Shown piece by piece: positions 36,895 through 49,706 of a stretch of 64,000 bases of DNA; the first letter of the stretch is position 1; each line of letters starts with the position of its first letter. Location of the stretch: contig NZ_MLFS01000008.1 of NCBI RefSeq assembly GCF_002095485.1, positions 1 to 64,000 of the forward strand, written 5' to 3'. Source of the stretch: Pantoea wallisii. Its GTDB lineage: Bacteria > Pseudomonadota > Gammaproteobacteria > Enterobacterales > Enterobacteriaceae. A program made the translations under genes and the position numbers. The notes beneath the pieces were generated by a model. The model was not told where the DNA came from. It did no database searches and was given only the letters and a program-made list of their open reading frames with translations.

Positions 36895-37896
36895 ATGGGC
36901 TTTTTACGACTTGACCCGATGATGGTCAAACTCATCATCACGGTACTGCTGGCGAGCTTCTTCCCGGCAAAAGGCGGATTTGTCGATTTCTTTGAATACC
37001 TGACCACCGCAGCCATCGCCCTGCTGTTCTTTATGCACGGCGCCAAGTTATCGCGCGAGAAAATCATCGCCGGCAGCAGCCACTGGCGTCTGCATCTGTG
37101 GATTATGTGCAGCACCTTTGTCATCTTTCCGCTGCTGGGCTTGCTGCTGGTGTGGTGGCATCCGGTGAATGTCGGGCCTGAAATTTACACCGGCTTCCTC
37201 TATCTCTGTATTCTGCCGGCGACGGTACAATCGTCTATCGCTTTTACCTCAATGGCCGGTGGCAATGTCGCCGCGGCAGTTTGCGCCGCCTCGGCTTCCA
37301 GCCTGCTGGGCGTGTTTATCTCGCCGCTGCTGGTCAACCTGGTAATGAACGTGCACAGCGAAGCACCCGGCAACGGGCTGGAGCAGATTGGCAAAATCAT
37401 GCTGCAGCTGCTGGTGCCATTTGTTATCGGACACCTGTCGCGTCGCTGGATTGGTGGCTGGGTCGAGAAACATCGCGGTCTGATTGGCAAAACGGACCAG
37501 ACATCTATCCTACTGGTGGTTTACTCTGCCTTCAGTGAAGCGGTAGTGAACGGTATCTGGCATCGCGTGGGCGTGGATACGCTGCTGTGGATTCTGGCAG
37601 GCAGCGTGCTGATTCTGTGCATCGCACTGCTGATCAACGTCGGTGCCTCACGGCTGTTTGGTTTCAGCCGCGCCGATGAGATTGTGGTGCTGTTCTGCGG
37701 CTCGAAAAAGAGCCTGGCGAATGGTGTACCGATGGCGAACATCTTGTTCCCGGCCAGTGCCGTAGGGATCATCGTACTGCCGCTGATGATCTTCCATCAG
37801 GTGCAGCTGATGGTGTGCTCCTTTATTGCCCAGCGTTATAAAGCCGGTAATGCCAAAATCCTGGCAGAGCAACAGGTGACGGTTCAGAAGTCCTGA
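36895..37896 (+). CDS. yfeH: Bile acid:sodium symporter family protein YfeH
   Basis: 333-aa, about ten membrane segments. AIALLFFMHGAKLSRE, CILPATVQSSIAFTSMAGGNVAAA and CGSKKSLANGVPMANILFP are hallmark SBF-like (PF13593) motifs and match YfeH. Substrate unknown. Start at 36895 with only a weak RBS. Divergent yfeR is the probable regulator. Confidence 0.93.
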   Translation: MGFLRLDPMMVKLIITVLLASFFPAKGGFVDFFEYLTTAAIALLFFMHGAKLSREKIIAGSSHWRLHLWIMCSTFVIFPLLGLLLVWWHPVNVGPEIYTGFLYLCILPATVQSSIAFTSMAGGNVAAAVCAASASSLLGVFISPLLVNLVMNVHSEAPGNGLEQIGKIMLQLLVPFVIGHLSRRWIGGWVEKHRGLIGKTDQTSILLVVYSAFSEAVVNGIWHRVGVDTLLWILAGSVLILCIALLINVGASRLFGFSRADEIVVLFCGSKKSLANGVPMANILFPASAVGIIVLPLMIFHQVQLMVCSFIAQRYKAGNAKILAEQQVTVQKS

Positions 37897-37903
37897 TCGT
37901 TAA

Positions 37904-37929
37904 GGCCCGCACAAGCGGGCCCTATTTTT
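37904..37929. terminator. Terminator shared by yfeH and ypeB
   Basis: GGCCCGC-ACAA-GCGGGCC followed by CTATTTTT between convergent genes. Confidence 0.85.
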
Positions 37930-38145
37930 ATCCGCTGCGCTTCAGCGGCTTCACTAGCCCCTGTAAACCCTCGATTTTAATCGCCAGCGTCAACTGCATG
38001 AGTTCGCCCAGCTTACCGGCCGGAAAAGCGTCTTTGCGGGCAAACCACAGCAAATACTCCTCCGGCACATCGATCAGCATCTGCCTTTATATTTGCCAAA
38101 CGGCATGGCGGTATTGGCAATCTCAACCAGCTGATGTTTGTCCAT
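37928..38145 (-). CDS. ypeB: YpeB (DUF3820), frame broken by one missing base
   Basis: The ATG at 38145, one base after the ligA stop, opens MDKHQLVEIANTAMPFGKYKGR. The next frame then gives MLIDVPEEYLLWFARKDAF...LVKPLKRSG and stops at 37928. Together they reproduce the 72-aa E. coli YpeB. The span of 218 bp is one base less than 73 codons, with the loss at about 38081-38082. Small protein of unknown function translated with ligA. The shift hides it from ORF callers and is probably a sequence error. Confidence 0.88.
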
Positions 38146-38146
38146 C

Positions 38147-40170
<2,024 letters not shown>

Positions 40171-40179
40171 TCATCCGAT

Positions 40180-40204
40180 AAAAAACCCCCGACTAGCGGG
40201 GTTT
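40180..40204 (-). terminator. Terminator between zipA and ligA
   Basis: Minus strand AACCCC-GCTAGTC-GGGGGTT followed by TTTTAT, about 29 bp past the zipA stop. Confidence 0.7.
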
Positions 40205-40232
40205 AGTTGATATTCTTCGCTATCGGCCGCTG

Positions 40233-41224
40233 TCAGCCAATAACCTCGCGAATGCGCGCTTTATAGGTTTCCAGCTTCTGTGGCGTCATCATGCGACGCT
40301 CATCATCCAGCACCACGCCACCAACATCATCAGCGATACGCTGGGCGGACTGCAGCATCAGCTTGAAGTTCTGATTCGCGTCACCGTATGACGGCACCAT
40401 CATAAAGATGGAGATGCCCGGGGTAGTAAAATCGCCCATTTCATCCGGATTAAACGAACCGGGTTTAACCATATTCGCCAGGCTAAACAGCACCGGGCCG
40501 CTGCCGGCCGGGCTGAGGTGACGATGGAAAATGTTCATCTCACCAAACTGGAATCCCGCCTGAAGAATACCCTGCAACAGGCTTCGCCGTTCAGCGCGCC
40601 ACCCGCATGGGCGGCAACGTGCAGCACCAGTACGGCCTCTTTTTTACTGCCCGGCGCCGCAGGCTGCTGAGGCGCAGAGGCTTCCGGCGCCTGAACCGGC
40701 ACGGTCTCTTCTTTGATTTCAGGCTCTGGCGCGTCAGCAGCGCTGAATTCTGGCGCGGGCTGAATCGCCGGGAGCGGCTCATTATCCAGTAACGGATCGG
40801 CCTGAACAGGTTGTGGCTGCGGCTGCGGTTTAGGCGGTGCAGCAGCGGGCTGCGGTTGCGGTGCAGGCTGACGAACAGGCTCATCGTCCAGCAGCGGATC
40901 GCCTGTCAGCGGCGTCTCATGACGTGGGAATGGCTGGCGTGGTGCTTCCGCGACGCGCGGCGCAGCCGGTTTAGCAACCGGCGCATCAAATGGCGGCTCT
41001 TCTTCGGCATCACGATGACGACGGACACGCACTTCACCGACGCCTTCATCTTCGTCGCTCAGCAGATCTTCATCCGCTTCTTCGCGCTGTTTCAGACGTT
41101 TGTGCGGGCGATCGCGAAACACGGAAGAGCGCTCTTTACGGCTGGTCCACAGTCCGTGAAGAAGAAGCGCTATTATGGCGATCGCGCCAACAACGATTAA
41201 TATCAGACGCAAATCCTGCATCAT
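40233..41224 (-). CDS. zipA: Cell division protein ZipA, frame broken by one missing base
   Basis: About 330 aa from the ATG at 41224, matching the E. coli start [10 protein letters not shown]; the open frame to 41263 is an extension. One N-terminal membrane anchor, a charged then Pro/Gln-rich linker (about 50-180), and the C-terminal FtsZ-binding domain ([26 protein letters not shown]...[16 protein letters not shown]). GAAGCCTGTTGC should have one more C (GAAGCCCTGTTG), i.e. a G is missing near 40580-40581 on the + strand. It anchors the Z ring and is essential in E. coli. Confidence 0.95.
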
Positions 41225-41441
41225 TGTATTCTCTGTTGTTCCAATACCTTGCCACCACGGCAAACTTTATCCTCTAACTGTATTTGCCCAGCTACACAAG
41301 TGCAAGTCTGTGCAGTATTTTCTGACAAATAAGATAGCTGACCCACGCTTTTTTGCTGTTTTTTCGCGCAAAGTGCGCCTGTCACCGATAAAAAGCCAGG
41401 TTATGATGTTCGCGCCGCCACATTCAGGAGAAAGGCTCGTT

Positions 41442-42203
41442 ATGCCCGCAGAGAATTCGGTCTCTTCATTTAATGGTATTCACTACTTTGCCGAGGGCTG
41501 GAAGCTGGTGCGTCTGCCCGGCATTCGCCGCTACGTTATCATTCCGTTACTGGTCAATATCGTGCTGCTTGGCGGTGCGTTTATCTGGCTGTTCCGGCAG
41601 CTGGGCCACTGGATTCCGCAGCTGATGGCACACATTCCGGATTGGCTACAGTGGCTGAGCTATCTGCTGTGGCCGCTCTCGGTTATCTCGATTGTGCTGG
41701 TGTTCAGCTACTTCTTCTCTACGATTGCAAACTGGATTGCAGCGCCCTTCTGCGGTTTGCTGGCAGAGCAACTTGAGGGCCGGCTGACCGGCAAACCGCT
41801 ACCGGATAGTGGCTGGATGGGCATGATGAGAGATATCCCGCGCATCATGAAACGTGAATTACAGAAGCTGGGCTACTATTTGCCGCGCGCGCTGGGGTTA
41901 CTGCTACTCTACTTTATCCCCGGCTTTGGTCAAACCGTTGCACCGGTGCTGTGGTTCCTGTTCAGTGCGTGGATGCTCTCCGTACAGTATTGCGACTACC
42001 CGTTTGACAACCACAAAGTGAGCTTCCATCAGATGCGTAGCGCGCTGCGCCAGCACAAAACCGCTAACATGCAGTTTGGCGCGATGGTAAGTCTGTTTAC
42101 CATGATTCCGATTCTGAACCTGGCGATCATGCCGGTGGCCGTGTGCGGCGCGACGGCGATGTGGGTTGATCGCTATCGTCATCAGCATGCGCGTCACCCT
42201 TAA
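41442..42203 (+). CDS. cysZ: Sulfate permease/transporter CysZ
   Basis: 253 aa from the ATG at 41442, with CAGGAG upstream; the long open frame from 41175 antiparallels zipA. Membrane protein with [49 protein letters not shown] and [14 protein letters not shown], as in E. coli CysZ of the same length. It takes in sulfate for cysteine synthesis. Followed by cysK, 140 bp downstream. Confidence 0.95.
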   Translation: MPAENSVSSFNGIHYFAEGWKLVRLPGIRRYVIIPLLVNIVLLGGAFIWLFRQLGHWIPQLMAHIPDWLQWLSYLLWPLSVISIVLVFSYFFSTIANWIAAPFCGLLAEQLEGRLTGKPLPDSGWMGMMRDIPRIMKRELQKLGYYLPRALGLLLLYFIPGFGQTVAPVLWFLFSAWMLSVQYCDYPFDNHKVSFHQMRSALRQHKTANMQFGAMVSLFTMIPILNLAIMPVAVCGATAMWVDRYRHQHARHP

Positions 42204-42343
42204 TGCATCAATCAGCCTTATGCATTTTTGCGTGGGGCTTATGGTTGCCGGCTATATAGATATACGATTTCTTTCCTTCCGCCGAAGGTCAGAACAGGTA
42301 TGCTCTGATGGTTCCCAATATTTCATACAGTTAAGGACGGGCT

Positions 42344-43315
42344 ATGAGTAAGATCTATGAAGACAACTCTTTGACAATTGGTCATACGCCGCTGGTTCGA
42401 CTGAACCGCATCGGTAATGGACGCATCCTGGCGAAGGTCGAATCGCGTAACCCGAGCTTCAGCGTCAAATGCCGCATCGGTGCCAATATGATTTGGGACG
42501 CAGAAAAACGCGGTATTCTTAAGCCGGGCGTTGAACTGGTCGAACCGACCAGCGGCAATACCGGGATTGCCCTGGCCTATGTGGCCGCGGCGCGCGGTTA
42601 CAAACTGACGCTGACCATGCCAGAAACCATGTCGATTGAGCGTCGCAAGCTGCTGAAAGCGCTGGGTGCCAACCTGGTGCTGACCGAAGGTCCGAAAGGC
42701 ATGAAAGGCGCGATCGCCAAAGCGGAAGAGATTGTCGCCAGCGATCCGGACAAGTTCGTCCTGCTGCAGCAGTTCAGCAATCCGGCTAACCCGGAAATTC
42801 ACGAAAAAACCACCGGCCCGGAGATCTGGGAAGATACCGACGGTGACGTTGACGTGTTTATCTCTGGCGTGGGCACCGGCGGTACGCTGACGGGCGTAAG
42901 CCGCTACATCAAAAATACCAAAGGCAAAAAAGATCTGATTACCGTTGCCGTAGAGCCCACCGATTCACCGGTGATTGCCCAGGCAATCGCGGGTGAAGAG
43001 ATTAAACCGGGTCCGCATAAGATTCAGGGTATCGGTGCCGGCTTCATTCCGGGCAACCTGGATCTTAAACTGGTGGATCGCGTTGTGGCGATCACCAATG
43101 AAGAGGCCATCAGCACTGCGCGCCAGCTGATGGAAGAAGAGGGTATTCTGGCGGGTATCTCTTCCGGTGCCGCCGTGGCTGCTGCTCTGAAACTGCAGGA
43201 GGATGAAGCGTTCGCGAACAAGAATATTGTGGTGATCCTGCCCTCTTCCGGTGAGCGCTATCTGAGTACTGCCCTGTTTGCCGATCTCTTTACCGAAAAA
43301 GAGCTGCAGGCCTGA
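42344..43315 (+). CDS. cysK: O-acetylserine sulfhydrylase A CysK
   Basis: 323-aa PLP enzyme. The N-terminal [13 protein letters not shown] precedes the PLP-binding segment, where the lysine lies in [30 protein letters not shown] binds substrate and [10 protein letters not shown] binds the phosphate. It makes cysteine from O-acetylserine and sulfide. A terminator follows, then the pts operon. Confidence 0.96.
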   Translation: MSKIYEDNSLTIGHTPLVRLNRIGNGRILAKVESRNPSFSVKCRIGANMIWDAEKRGILKPGVELVEPTSGNTGIALAYVAAARGYKLTLTMPETMSIERRKLLKALGANLVLTEGPKGMKGAIAKAEEIVASDPDKFVLLQQFSNPANPEIHEKTTGPEIWEDTDGDVDVFISGVGTGGTLTGVSRYIKNTKGKKDLITVAVEPTDSPVIAQAIAGEEIKPGPHKIQGIGAGFIPGNLDLKLVDRVVAITNEEAISTARQLMEEEGILAGISSGAAVAAALKLQEDEAFANKNIVVILPSSGERYLSTALFADLFTEKELQA

Positions 43316-43337
43316 GTGCCATAGTCTGAAAGTGACG

Positions 43338-43365
43338 AAAAAAGCACCCGAATGGGTGCTTTTTT
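43338..43365 (+). terminator. Terminator of cysK
   Basis: AGCACCC-GAAT-GGGTGCT followed by TTTTT. Confidence 0.85.
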
Positions 43366-43480
43366 GTGGCGCAGATCTCACTTTCATCACCAGGCAGATT
43401 GATTTCGGTGATACGGCTCTGGTATTTAAGCTTCCAATTATTTCGGTGCCTGAAATTAATCTGCCTTTGAAGTGGATCAA

Positions 43481-43494
43481 GCTGAATCGATTTA
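43481..43494. promoter_or_regulatory. Cra (FruR)-like site upstream of ptsH
   Basis: GCTGAATCGATTTA closely fits the Cra consensus (TGAAnCGnTTnA). E. coli ptsH carries a Cra site in its leader. It sits about 210 bp ahead of the ptsH ATG. The rest of the 387-bp cysK-ptsH gap is leader DNA with the ptsH-proximal TAGACTTTAG (-10-like) segment. Confidence 0.65.
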
Positions 43495-43702
43495 CTGATT
43501 TGGTGAAACGGCGAATCACGGCATAATTAGCAAAGTGACGAAGTCGCACAGTTTTTGACGCGTCATCGAAAATGACTTATTCATTCAGGCGCTTTATTGG
43601 TTCGCATGATGCCATAGCAGCGTACCTGGACAGGCTAAAGTTACGGCTCCAGGCTAGACTTTAGATCCATAACACCAAACCTGATCAAGTTGGGGAAATA
43701 GA

Positions 43703-43960
43703 ATGTTCCAGCAAGAAGTTACCATTACCGCACCTAACGGCCTTCATACCCGTCCTGCAGCGCAGTTTGTTAAAGAAGCTAAGGCTTTCCAGTCTGAAAT
43801 CACCGTGACTTCAAATGGCAAATCTGCCAGCGCAAAAAGCCTGTTCAAACTGCAAACACTGGGTCTGACTCAGGGTACGGTTGTTACGCTCTCTGCCGAA
43901 GGCGAAGATGAGCAGCAGGCAGTAGAGCACCTGGTCAAGCTGATGGCTGAGCTGGAGTAA
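43703..43960 (+). CDS. ptsH: Phosphocarrier protein HPr
   Basis: 85 aa, same length as E. coli HPr. Phospho-His15 in [15 protein letters not shown], and a [16 protein letters not shown] region around Ser46. Passes phosphate from enzyme I to sugar-specific EIIA proteins. First gene of ptsHI-crr; RBS GGGGAAA. Confidence 0.97.
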   Translation: MFQQEVTITAPNGLHTRPAAQFVKEAKAFQSEITVTSNGKSASAKSLFKLQTLGLTQGTVVTLSAEGEDEQQAVEHLVKLMAELE

Positions 43961-44020
43961 TTCCGCTCAGGTAAGCAACTAAACCGACTCCTTTGCCCCA
44001 TTGAGTGCAAATATCTTGAT

Positions 44021-44039
44021 CGCGGACAACCTGTCCGCG
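44021..44039 (+). other. Hairpin in the ptsH-ptsI gap
   Basis: CGCGGACA-ACC-TGTCCGCG, an 8-bp stem with a 3-nt loop, in a 159-bp spacer (E. coli has only about 40 bp). There is no T-run, so mRNA stability or partial attenuation is more likely than termination. Confidence 0.45.
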
Positions 44040-44119
44040 TTATTGCTTCCTTAGAGTACTGCTCCGCGACAGTGGCAACGCATTGGGTCAATGAGCCATC
44101 GTGATTAAAAGGTAGGGTT

Positions 44120-45847
44120 ATGATTTCAGGCATTTTAGCATCACCGGGTATCGCTTTCGGCAAAGCACTGCTGCTGAAGGAAGACGAGATCGTCATCAGC
44201 CGTAAAAAGATTACTGACGACCAGGTTGAGCAGGAAGTCGCACGCTTCCTCGATGGCCGCAGTAAAGCAGCCGAACAGCTTGAAGCCATCCGCGTGAAAG
44301 CCGGTGAAACCTTCGGGGAAGAGAAAGCGGCGATCTTTGAAGGTCACATTATGCTGCTCGAAGACGAAGAGCTTGAGCAGGAAATCATCGACCTGATTAA
44401 AAAAGATCACTTAACCGCTGACGCTGCCGCTCACTCGGTGGTTGATGGTCAGGCAAAAGCCCTGGAAGAGCTCGATGATGAGTATCTGAAAGAGCGTGCT
44501 GCCGATGTGCGTGATATCGGTAAACGTCTGCTGCAGAACATTCTTGGCCTGCACATCGTTGATCTGAGCGCCATTGCTGACGAATCCATTCTGGTGGCCA
44601 AAGATTTAACGCCGTCAGAAACCGCACAGCTGAACCTGAAGAAGGTGCTGGGCTTTATTACCGATCTGGGTGGCCGTACGTCGCACACCTCGATCATGGC
44701 GCGCTCGCTTGAGCTGCCGGCCATTGTGGGTACGGGCACCGTGACCACTACCGTGAAAAACGGTGATTTCCTGATTCTGGATGGCGTAAACAATAACGTT
44801 TATGTCAATCCGACTGAGGATGTACTGGAAGAGCTGAAAGCCATTCAGACCCAGTATCTTTCCGATAAACATGAGCTGGCGAAGCTGAAAGACCTGCCTG
44901 CTATAACGCTGGATGGTCATCAGGTTGAAGTGTGCGCCAACATCGGTACCGTGCGCGATGTCGCGGGTGCTGAGCGCAACGGCGCGGAAGGCGTGGGCCT
45001 GTACCGTACCGAGTTCCTGTTTATGGACCGCGATTCACTGCCTACCGAAGAGGAGCAGTTCCAGGCCTATAAAGCCGTTGCGGAAGCGATGGGCTCCCAG
45101 GCAGTAATTGTACGCACCATGGATATCGGCGGTGACAAAGACCTGCCGTACATGAACCTGCCGAAAGAGGAGAACCCGTTCCTCGGCTGGCGCGCGATCC
45201 GTATTGCCATGGATCGTAAAGAGATTCTGCATGCCCAGCTGCGCGCCATTCTGCGTGCATCCTCCTTTGGTAAACTGCGCATCATGTTCCCGATGATCAT
45301 TTCGGTGGAAGAGGTGCGTTTCCTGAAGGCAGAGCTGGAGATGCTGAAAGCGCAGCTGCGTGAAGAGGGTAAAGCTTTTGATGAAACCATTGAAGTGGGC
45401 ATCATGGTTGAAACCCCAGCTTCTGCAGTGATTGCTCGCCATCTGGCGAAAGAGGTCGACTTCTTTAGTATTGGGACAAATGACCTGACGCAGTATACTC
45501 TGGCGGTCGATCGTGGTAATGATTTGATTTCACACCTCTATAACCCAATGACGCCATCTGTTCTTGGCCTCATCAAGCAAGTGATCGACGCATCACATGC
45601 CGAAGGGAAATGGACCGGCATGTGTGGTGAGCTGGCTGGTGATGAACGTGCTACACTACTGTTACTGGGAATGGGGCTGGACGAATTCAGCATGAGTGCC
45701 ATTTCAATCCCAAGCATCAAGAAAATTATTCGTAATACCAATTTCGAAGATGCGAAGGCATTGGCGGAGCAGGCTCTGGCTCAACCCACAGCGGATGATT
45801 TAATGAACCTGGTGAACAAGTTCATTAAAGAAAAAACGCTCTGCTGA
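44120..45847 (+). CDS. ptsI: PTS enzyme I
   Basis: 575 aa, exactly the E. coli length. Phospho-His in [24 protein letters not shown]; the PEP-binding barrel has [41 protein letters not shown] and the catalytic Cys in [12 protein letters not shown]. Transfers phosphate from PEP to HPr. RBS AAGGTAGGG. Confidence 0.97.
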   Translation: MISGILASPGIAFGKALLLKEDEIVISRKKITDDQVEQEVARFLDGRSKAAEQLEAIRVKAGETFGEEKAAIFEGHIMLLEDEELEQEIIDLIKKDHLTADAAAHSVVDGQAKALEELDDEYLKERAADVRDIGKRLLQNILGLHIVDLSAIADESILVAKDLTPSETAQLNLKKVLGFITDLGGRTSHTSIMARSLELPAIVGTGTVTTTVKNGDFLILDGVNNNVYVNPTEDVLEELKAIQTQYLSDKHELAKLKDLPAITLDGHQVEVCANIGTVRDVAGAERNGAEGVGLYRTEFLFMDRDSLPTEEEQFQAYKAVAEAMGSQAVIVRTMDIGGDKDLPYMNLPKEENPFLGWRAIRIAMDRKEILHAQLRAILRASSFGKLRIMFPMIISVEEVRFLKAELEMLKAQLREEGKAFDETIEVGIMVETPASAVIARHLAKEVDFFSIGTNDLTQYTLAVDRGNDLISHLYNPMTPSVLGLIKQVIDASHAEGKWTGMCGELAGDERATLLLLGMGLDEFSMSAISIPSIKKIIRNTNFEDAKALAEQALAQPTADDLMNLVNKFIKEKTLC

Positions 45848-45889
45848 TCCACGAGATGCTGGCCCCAAATTACTGCTTAGGAGAAGATC

Positions 45890-46393
45890 ATGGGTTTGTT
45901 TTCTAAACTTTTTGGCGAAAAATCAGAGAGCGCGTCAGGGACTATCGATATCGTTGCGCCTCTGTCAGGCGAAATCGTGAATATCGAAGACGTACCTGAT
46001 GTGGTTTTTGCTGAGAAAATCGTGGGTGATGGCATCGCTATCAAACCAAGTGGCAACAAAATGGTTGCACCGGTAGACGGTACTATCGGCAAGATTTTCG
46101 AAACCAACCACGCGTTCTCAATCGAGTCTGACAACGGTATCGAGCTGTTTGTCCACTTCGGTATCGACACGGTTGAACTGAAAGGCGAAGGCTTTAAACG
46201 CATCGCTGAAGAAGGCCAGAAAGTGAAAAAAGGCGATGTGGTGATCGAGTTTGATCTGCCACTGCTGGAAGAGAAAGCGAAATCCACGCTAACGCCGGTT
46301 GTGATCTCGAACATGGATGAGATCAAAGACCTGATTAAGCTCTCCGGTCAGGTAACTGTGGGCGAAACCCCGGTTATCCGTATCAAGAAGTAA
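45890..46393 (+). CDS. crr: PTS glucose-specific EIIA (Crr)
   Basis: 167 aa. Phospho-His in [21 protein letters not shown], second active-site His in [11 protein letters not shown]. Carries phosphate to EIICB-Glc and, depending on phosphorylation, controls adenylate cyclase and inducer exclusion. 42 bp after ptsI and followed by a strong terminator. Confidence 0.97.
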   Translation: MGLFSKLFGEKSESASGTIDIVAPLSGEIVNIEDVPDVVFAEKIVGDGIAIKPSGNKMVAPVDGTIGKIFETNHAFSIESDNGIELFVHFGIDTVELKGEGFKRIAEEGQKVKKGDVVIEFDLPLLEEKAKSTLTPVVISNMDEIKDLIKLSGQVTVGETPVIRIKK

Positions 46394-46409
46394 GCGGCGC
46401 TTGCAGCAT

Positions 46410-46440
46410 AAAAAACGGCACCTGATGGGTGCCGTTTTTG
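46410..46440 (+). terminator. Terminator of ptsHI-crr
   Basis: AAAAACGGCACC-TGAT-GGGTGCCGTTTTTG; the stem is nearly symmetric. Confidence 0.9.
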
Positions 46441-46539
46441 TTTTGTGCGGACGAAAAAACCGGACAACGCGCGCGCCGGCACAGACGTGGCCGCTCCCCC
46501 TTTCAGTCTCAGCAGTGCCGTGGTTAAAAGCCCCGTATA

Positions 46540-47900
46540 TCACTCCGGGCGCCAGCGCGGCAGCCGCAGCGTAAGTTCCAGCCCGCCTTCCGGGCGATTC
46601 ACCGCCTTTACTTCGCCGTGATGCGCCAGAATCACCTTGCGCACAATTGATAGCCCTAAACCGTAGCCTTTGCCCATCAGCGGCGAATTGACCCGTACAA
46701 AGGGATCAAAGATGCTGGAGAGCTTCTCTTCATCCACGCCGGGGCCCTGATCGCGCACGCGAATCGCCAGCCACTGATTCTCCGCCTGCAGCAGCACACT
46801 AATGTGCTGCCCCTGATGCGAAAAACGCAGCGCATTACGCAGAACATTCTCCACCCCGCGGCGAATCAGCTCGGCGTTACCGCGCACCGTATAGTCAGCG
46901 TGCTCATCCACCTGAAACGCTATCTTCACACCAGGAATCTGCGCTTCATAACGTACGTCCGTCACCACCGCATGCAGTAAACCCGTCAGATCAAAATATT
47001 GCTCACCCGGCATGCTCTCATGCTCGGCACGCGATAGCGTCAGCAGCTCACCAATCATCTTATCAAGACGTCGCGCCTCTTCGTCGATACGGTTCAGCGA
47101 TGAGACCACCGATTCCGGCGTCTGTCGTGCCAGCCGGTAGCCAGCTGCAGTCGAGCCAGCGGAGATCGCAGCTCGTGCGAGATGTCGTGCAGCAGCTCCT
47201 CACGCGCTTTCACCAGCGTATCAAGACGCTCGACCATGGCATCGAAATCCTTCGCCACGATTGAGAGCTCATCGTGCCGCTTACGCATGACCGGATAGAG
47301 CCGTACCGATAGATCCCCGCTGGAGACGCGGGCAAAGCCCTCACGCAGCTGGCGCATTGGCCGCGTCAGATTCCATGCCAGCAGCAGGCTGAACAGCAAG
47401 CCCAGCGCGCCGGCGAAAGTAAACATCGGCTCAGGAATATTGAGAATACGCCGCGGCCCGCCGCCGCCCATTGAGCTGTCTTCACGCAGGCCTTTCACAT
47501 CATAGCGCAGCTCGTAGGTTTTCCCGTCCGCACCCCGTACCCAGCGCACAATCACATTCGGGAAAGGGCCGTGGAAGGGCTGATTAAAGGTCTCGGGCGG
47601 GGCATTAACTGGCGTGGAGTCCGGCTTCGCATGCTGAATCACTGAAAAGAACTGGCGATCGTTTGGCTCCCAGTCTGCCATCATATCGTCAAGCGAGGCG
47701 GGCCCACCGCGCTCCAGCACCGATACCGCCGAAGCCATCTGCAGATTCACGATCCGCCGAATCGCGACAATCTCCGGGGGTTCATGGCGATTACCGGAAA
47801 GGGTAAAACCGAGCCACAGGAGCTGGCTGATAATCACAAACACGATCCAGAAGCCCAGCAGGATCTTCCAGAACATGCGGCCGCGATAGCTGTGCTTCAT
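46540..47900 (-). CDS. CpxA-like sensor histidine kinase, frame broken by one missing base
   Basis: About 453 aa over two frames. The first has a membrane helix at 10-33, a ~130-residue periplasmic domain, a second helix (FAGALGLLFSLLLAW), HAMP (TRPMRQLREGFARVSSGDLSVRL) and the H box LLHDISHELRSPLARLQLATG. The second carries on with VVSSLNRIDEEARRLDKMIGELLTLSR, the N box (VENVLRNALRFS), DQGPGVDEEKL and GYGLGLSIV. ACCGGCTGGCA should be ACCGGCCTGGCA, so a G is missing near 47133 on the + strand. The signal is unknown. Paired with the regulator upstream by a 4-bp overlap. Confidence 0.88.
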
Positions 47901-48580
47901 CGAATACGATAACCGATACTGCGCACCGTTTCGATATTCACGCTGTCGGCGGTTAGCGCAGCCAGCTTCTGGCGAATATTGCTGATATGCACGTCAACGC
48001 TGCGGTCGTAGGCTTCACGCGGGCGGCCAAGCCCCTTCTCCGACAGCTCATCTTTCGACACCACGCGATCCGGCGCACGCAGTAGCAGATCAAGCAGATT
48101 AAATTCAGAGGCCGTCAGGTCAAACGCTTTGCCCTGCCACTCGGTGATGCGTGTTGCCGGATTGAGACTGAGATCGCCCCACCGCAGCAGCTCTTTTTTA
48201 TCCAACACGGGTGCCTGATCTTCAAAACGACGCAGCACCGCGCGCAGACGCGCCACCAGTTCGCGCGGGTAGCACGGCTTTGGCATATAGTCGTCGGCCC
48301 CCATCTCCAGGCCAATTACCCGGTCAATATTGTCGCCTTTGGCCGTCAGCATGATTACCGGCAGCCGGCTGTTCTGCCGCACCTGACGTAGCACATCAAT
48401 GCCGCTCATATCCGGCAGCATAATGTCGAGAATCATTGCGGTATAGTTACCGGAAAGCGCCCCTTCGATTCCGGCGCTGCCGGTTAAAACTAATTGCGTT
48501 TCAAAGCCTTCCGCAATCAGGTATTGGCTTAGCATGGTGCCAAGCTCGACATCATCATCAACAAGCAGAATTTTCATCAT
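47897..48580 (-). CDS. CpxR-like OmpR-family response regulator
   Basis: 227 aa. Receiver domain with the phospho-Asp in AMILDIMLPDMSGIDVLR and Lys in DDYMPKPCYPREL, then a winged-helix domain (LTASEFNLLDLLLRAPDRVVSKDELSEKGLGR...VDVHISNIRQKL). Related to CpxR but clearly a paralogue. Its stop overlaps the kinase start. No such pair stands here between crr and cysM in E. coli. Confidence 0.92.
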   Translation of the reverse strand: MMKILLVDDDVELGTMLSQYLIAEGFETQLVLTGSAGIEGALSGNYTAMILDIMLPDMSGIDVLRQVRQNSRLPVIMLTAKGDNIDRVIGLEMGADDYMPKPCYPRELVARLRAVLRRFEDQAPVLDKKELLRWGDLSLNPATRITEWQGKAFDLTASEFNLLDLLLRAPDRVVSKDELSEKGLGRPREAYDRSVDVHISNIRQKLAALTADSVNIETVRSIGYRIR

Positions 48581-48752
48581 TATCTCTCGGGCTACATTGC
48601 CGCTATTTTGGCCTGAGTACGCTGCGAACGCAGCCGCTTTTACGCGATCCTTACAGTGACCGCATCAGAACATGCTCAGCGAGACTATAGACAAAAATGG
48701 CCCGTCACCGCGTTAACGATCGCACAGGCCCGCTAAAAGGCAGGAGATGAAC

Positions 48753-49634
48753 TTAGTGGAAAACGCCGGTAGAGAGATAACGATCGCCGCGATCGCAGAC
48801 AATTGCCACGATCACACTGCCCGGCTGTGCGGCCGCAACGCGCAATGCGCCTGCTACGGCACCACCAGAACTGACGCCGCAAAAGATGCCTTCGCGCTGC
48901 GCCAGCGCCCGCATCGTCGCTTCTGCTTCATGCTGCGCCATATCGATCACCTCATCCACCAGCTCGGGCCGGAAAATGCCTGGCAAATAGGCTGCCGGCC
49001 AGCGTCGAATACCGGGAATGCTGCTGCCCTCCTGCGGCTGCAGGCCAATCACCCGCACCGCTGGCGCGCACTCTTTGAGGTATCGCCCTACGCCGCTGAT
49101 GGTGCCGGTGGTGCCCATGCTGGAGACAAAGTGGGTCATACGGCCCTGCGTCTGCTGCCAGATCTCCGGGCCCGTGGTGAGGTAGTGACCCAGCGGGTTA
49201 TCGGGATTGTTAAACTGATCGAGCACCCTGCCCTCACCGCGATCCGCCATCGCCTGTGCCAGATCGCGCGCCCCTTCCATGCCCTGCTCGCGTGATACCA
49301 GCACCAGTTCGGCACCGTAGGCACGCATGGCGTCCTGCCGCTCCTGGCTCATGTTCTCCGGCATCAGCAAACGTAACTTATAGCCTTTCAGCGCCGCAAT
49401 CATCGCCAGCGCAATGCCGGTATTGCCGCTGGTGGCTTCAATCAGCCGATCGCCTGGCCGGATATCGCCACGCTTCTCCGCCTGATGGATCATCGACCAG
49501 GCCGCTCTGTCTTTCACCGATCCTGCCGGATTATTGCCCTCCAGCTTAAGCCAGATTTCGCTGCCGTTGTCCGGCGTCAGGCGCTGCAACTTAATCAGCG
49601 GCGTATTGCCGATGGTATTTTCCAGAGTGGTCAC
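48753..49634 (-). CDS. cysM: O-acetylserine sulfhydrylase B CysM
   Basis: 293-aa PLP enzyme. TIGNTPLIKLQRL, the PLP lysine in [32 protein letters not shown] and SSMGTTGTISGVGRYLKE. Uses sulfide or thiosulfate with O-acetylserine. Downstream of cysA on the same strand, with a hairpin in the 72-bp gap. Confidence 0.96.
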   Translation of the reverse strand: MTTLENTIGNTPLIKLQRLTPDNGSEIWLKLEGNNPAGSVKDRAAWSMIHQAEKRGDIRPGDRLIEATSGNTGIALAMIAALKGYKLRLLMPENMSQERQDAMRAYGAELVLVSREQGMEGARDLAQAMADRGEGRVLDQFNNPDNPLGHYLTTGPEIWQQTQGRMTHFVSSMGTTGTISGVGRYLKECAPAVRVIGLQPQEGSSIPGIRRWPAAYLPGIFRPELVDEVIDMAQHEAEATMRALAQREGIFCGVSSGGAVAGALRVAAAQPGSVIVAIVCDRGDRYLSTGVFH

Positions 49635-49667
49635 GGTGTCATTCCAGACGAAAGAGAAACAAAGAAA

Positions 49668-49690
49668 TCGGGCGGGAAAATCCCGCCCGA
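49668..49690. terminator. Hairpin between cysA and cysM
   Basis: TCGGGCGGGA-AAA-TCCCGCCCGA, a perfect 10-bp stem. It could attenuate readthrough from cysPTWA into cysM. Confidence 0.7.
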
Positions 49691-49706
49691 AGGAGTGTCA
49701 AAAATA

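Noticed and set aside
43278-43526. 82-aa ORF after cysK
   Set aside because: It runs over the cysK terminator and the ptsH leader including the Cra-like site. No RBS and no domain.
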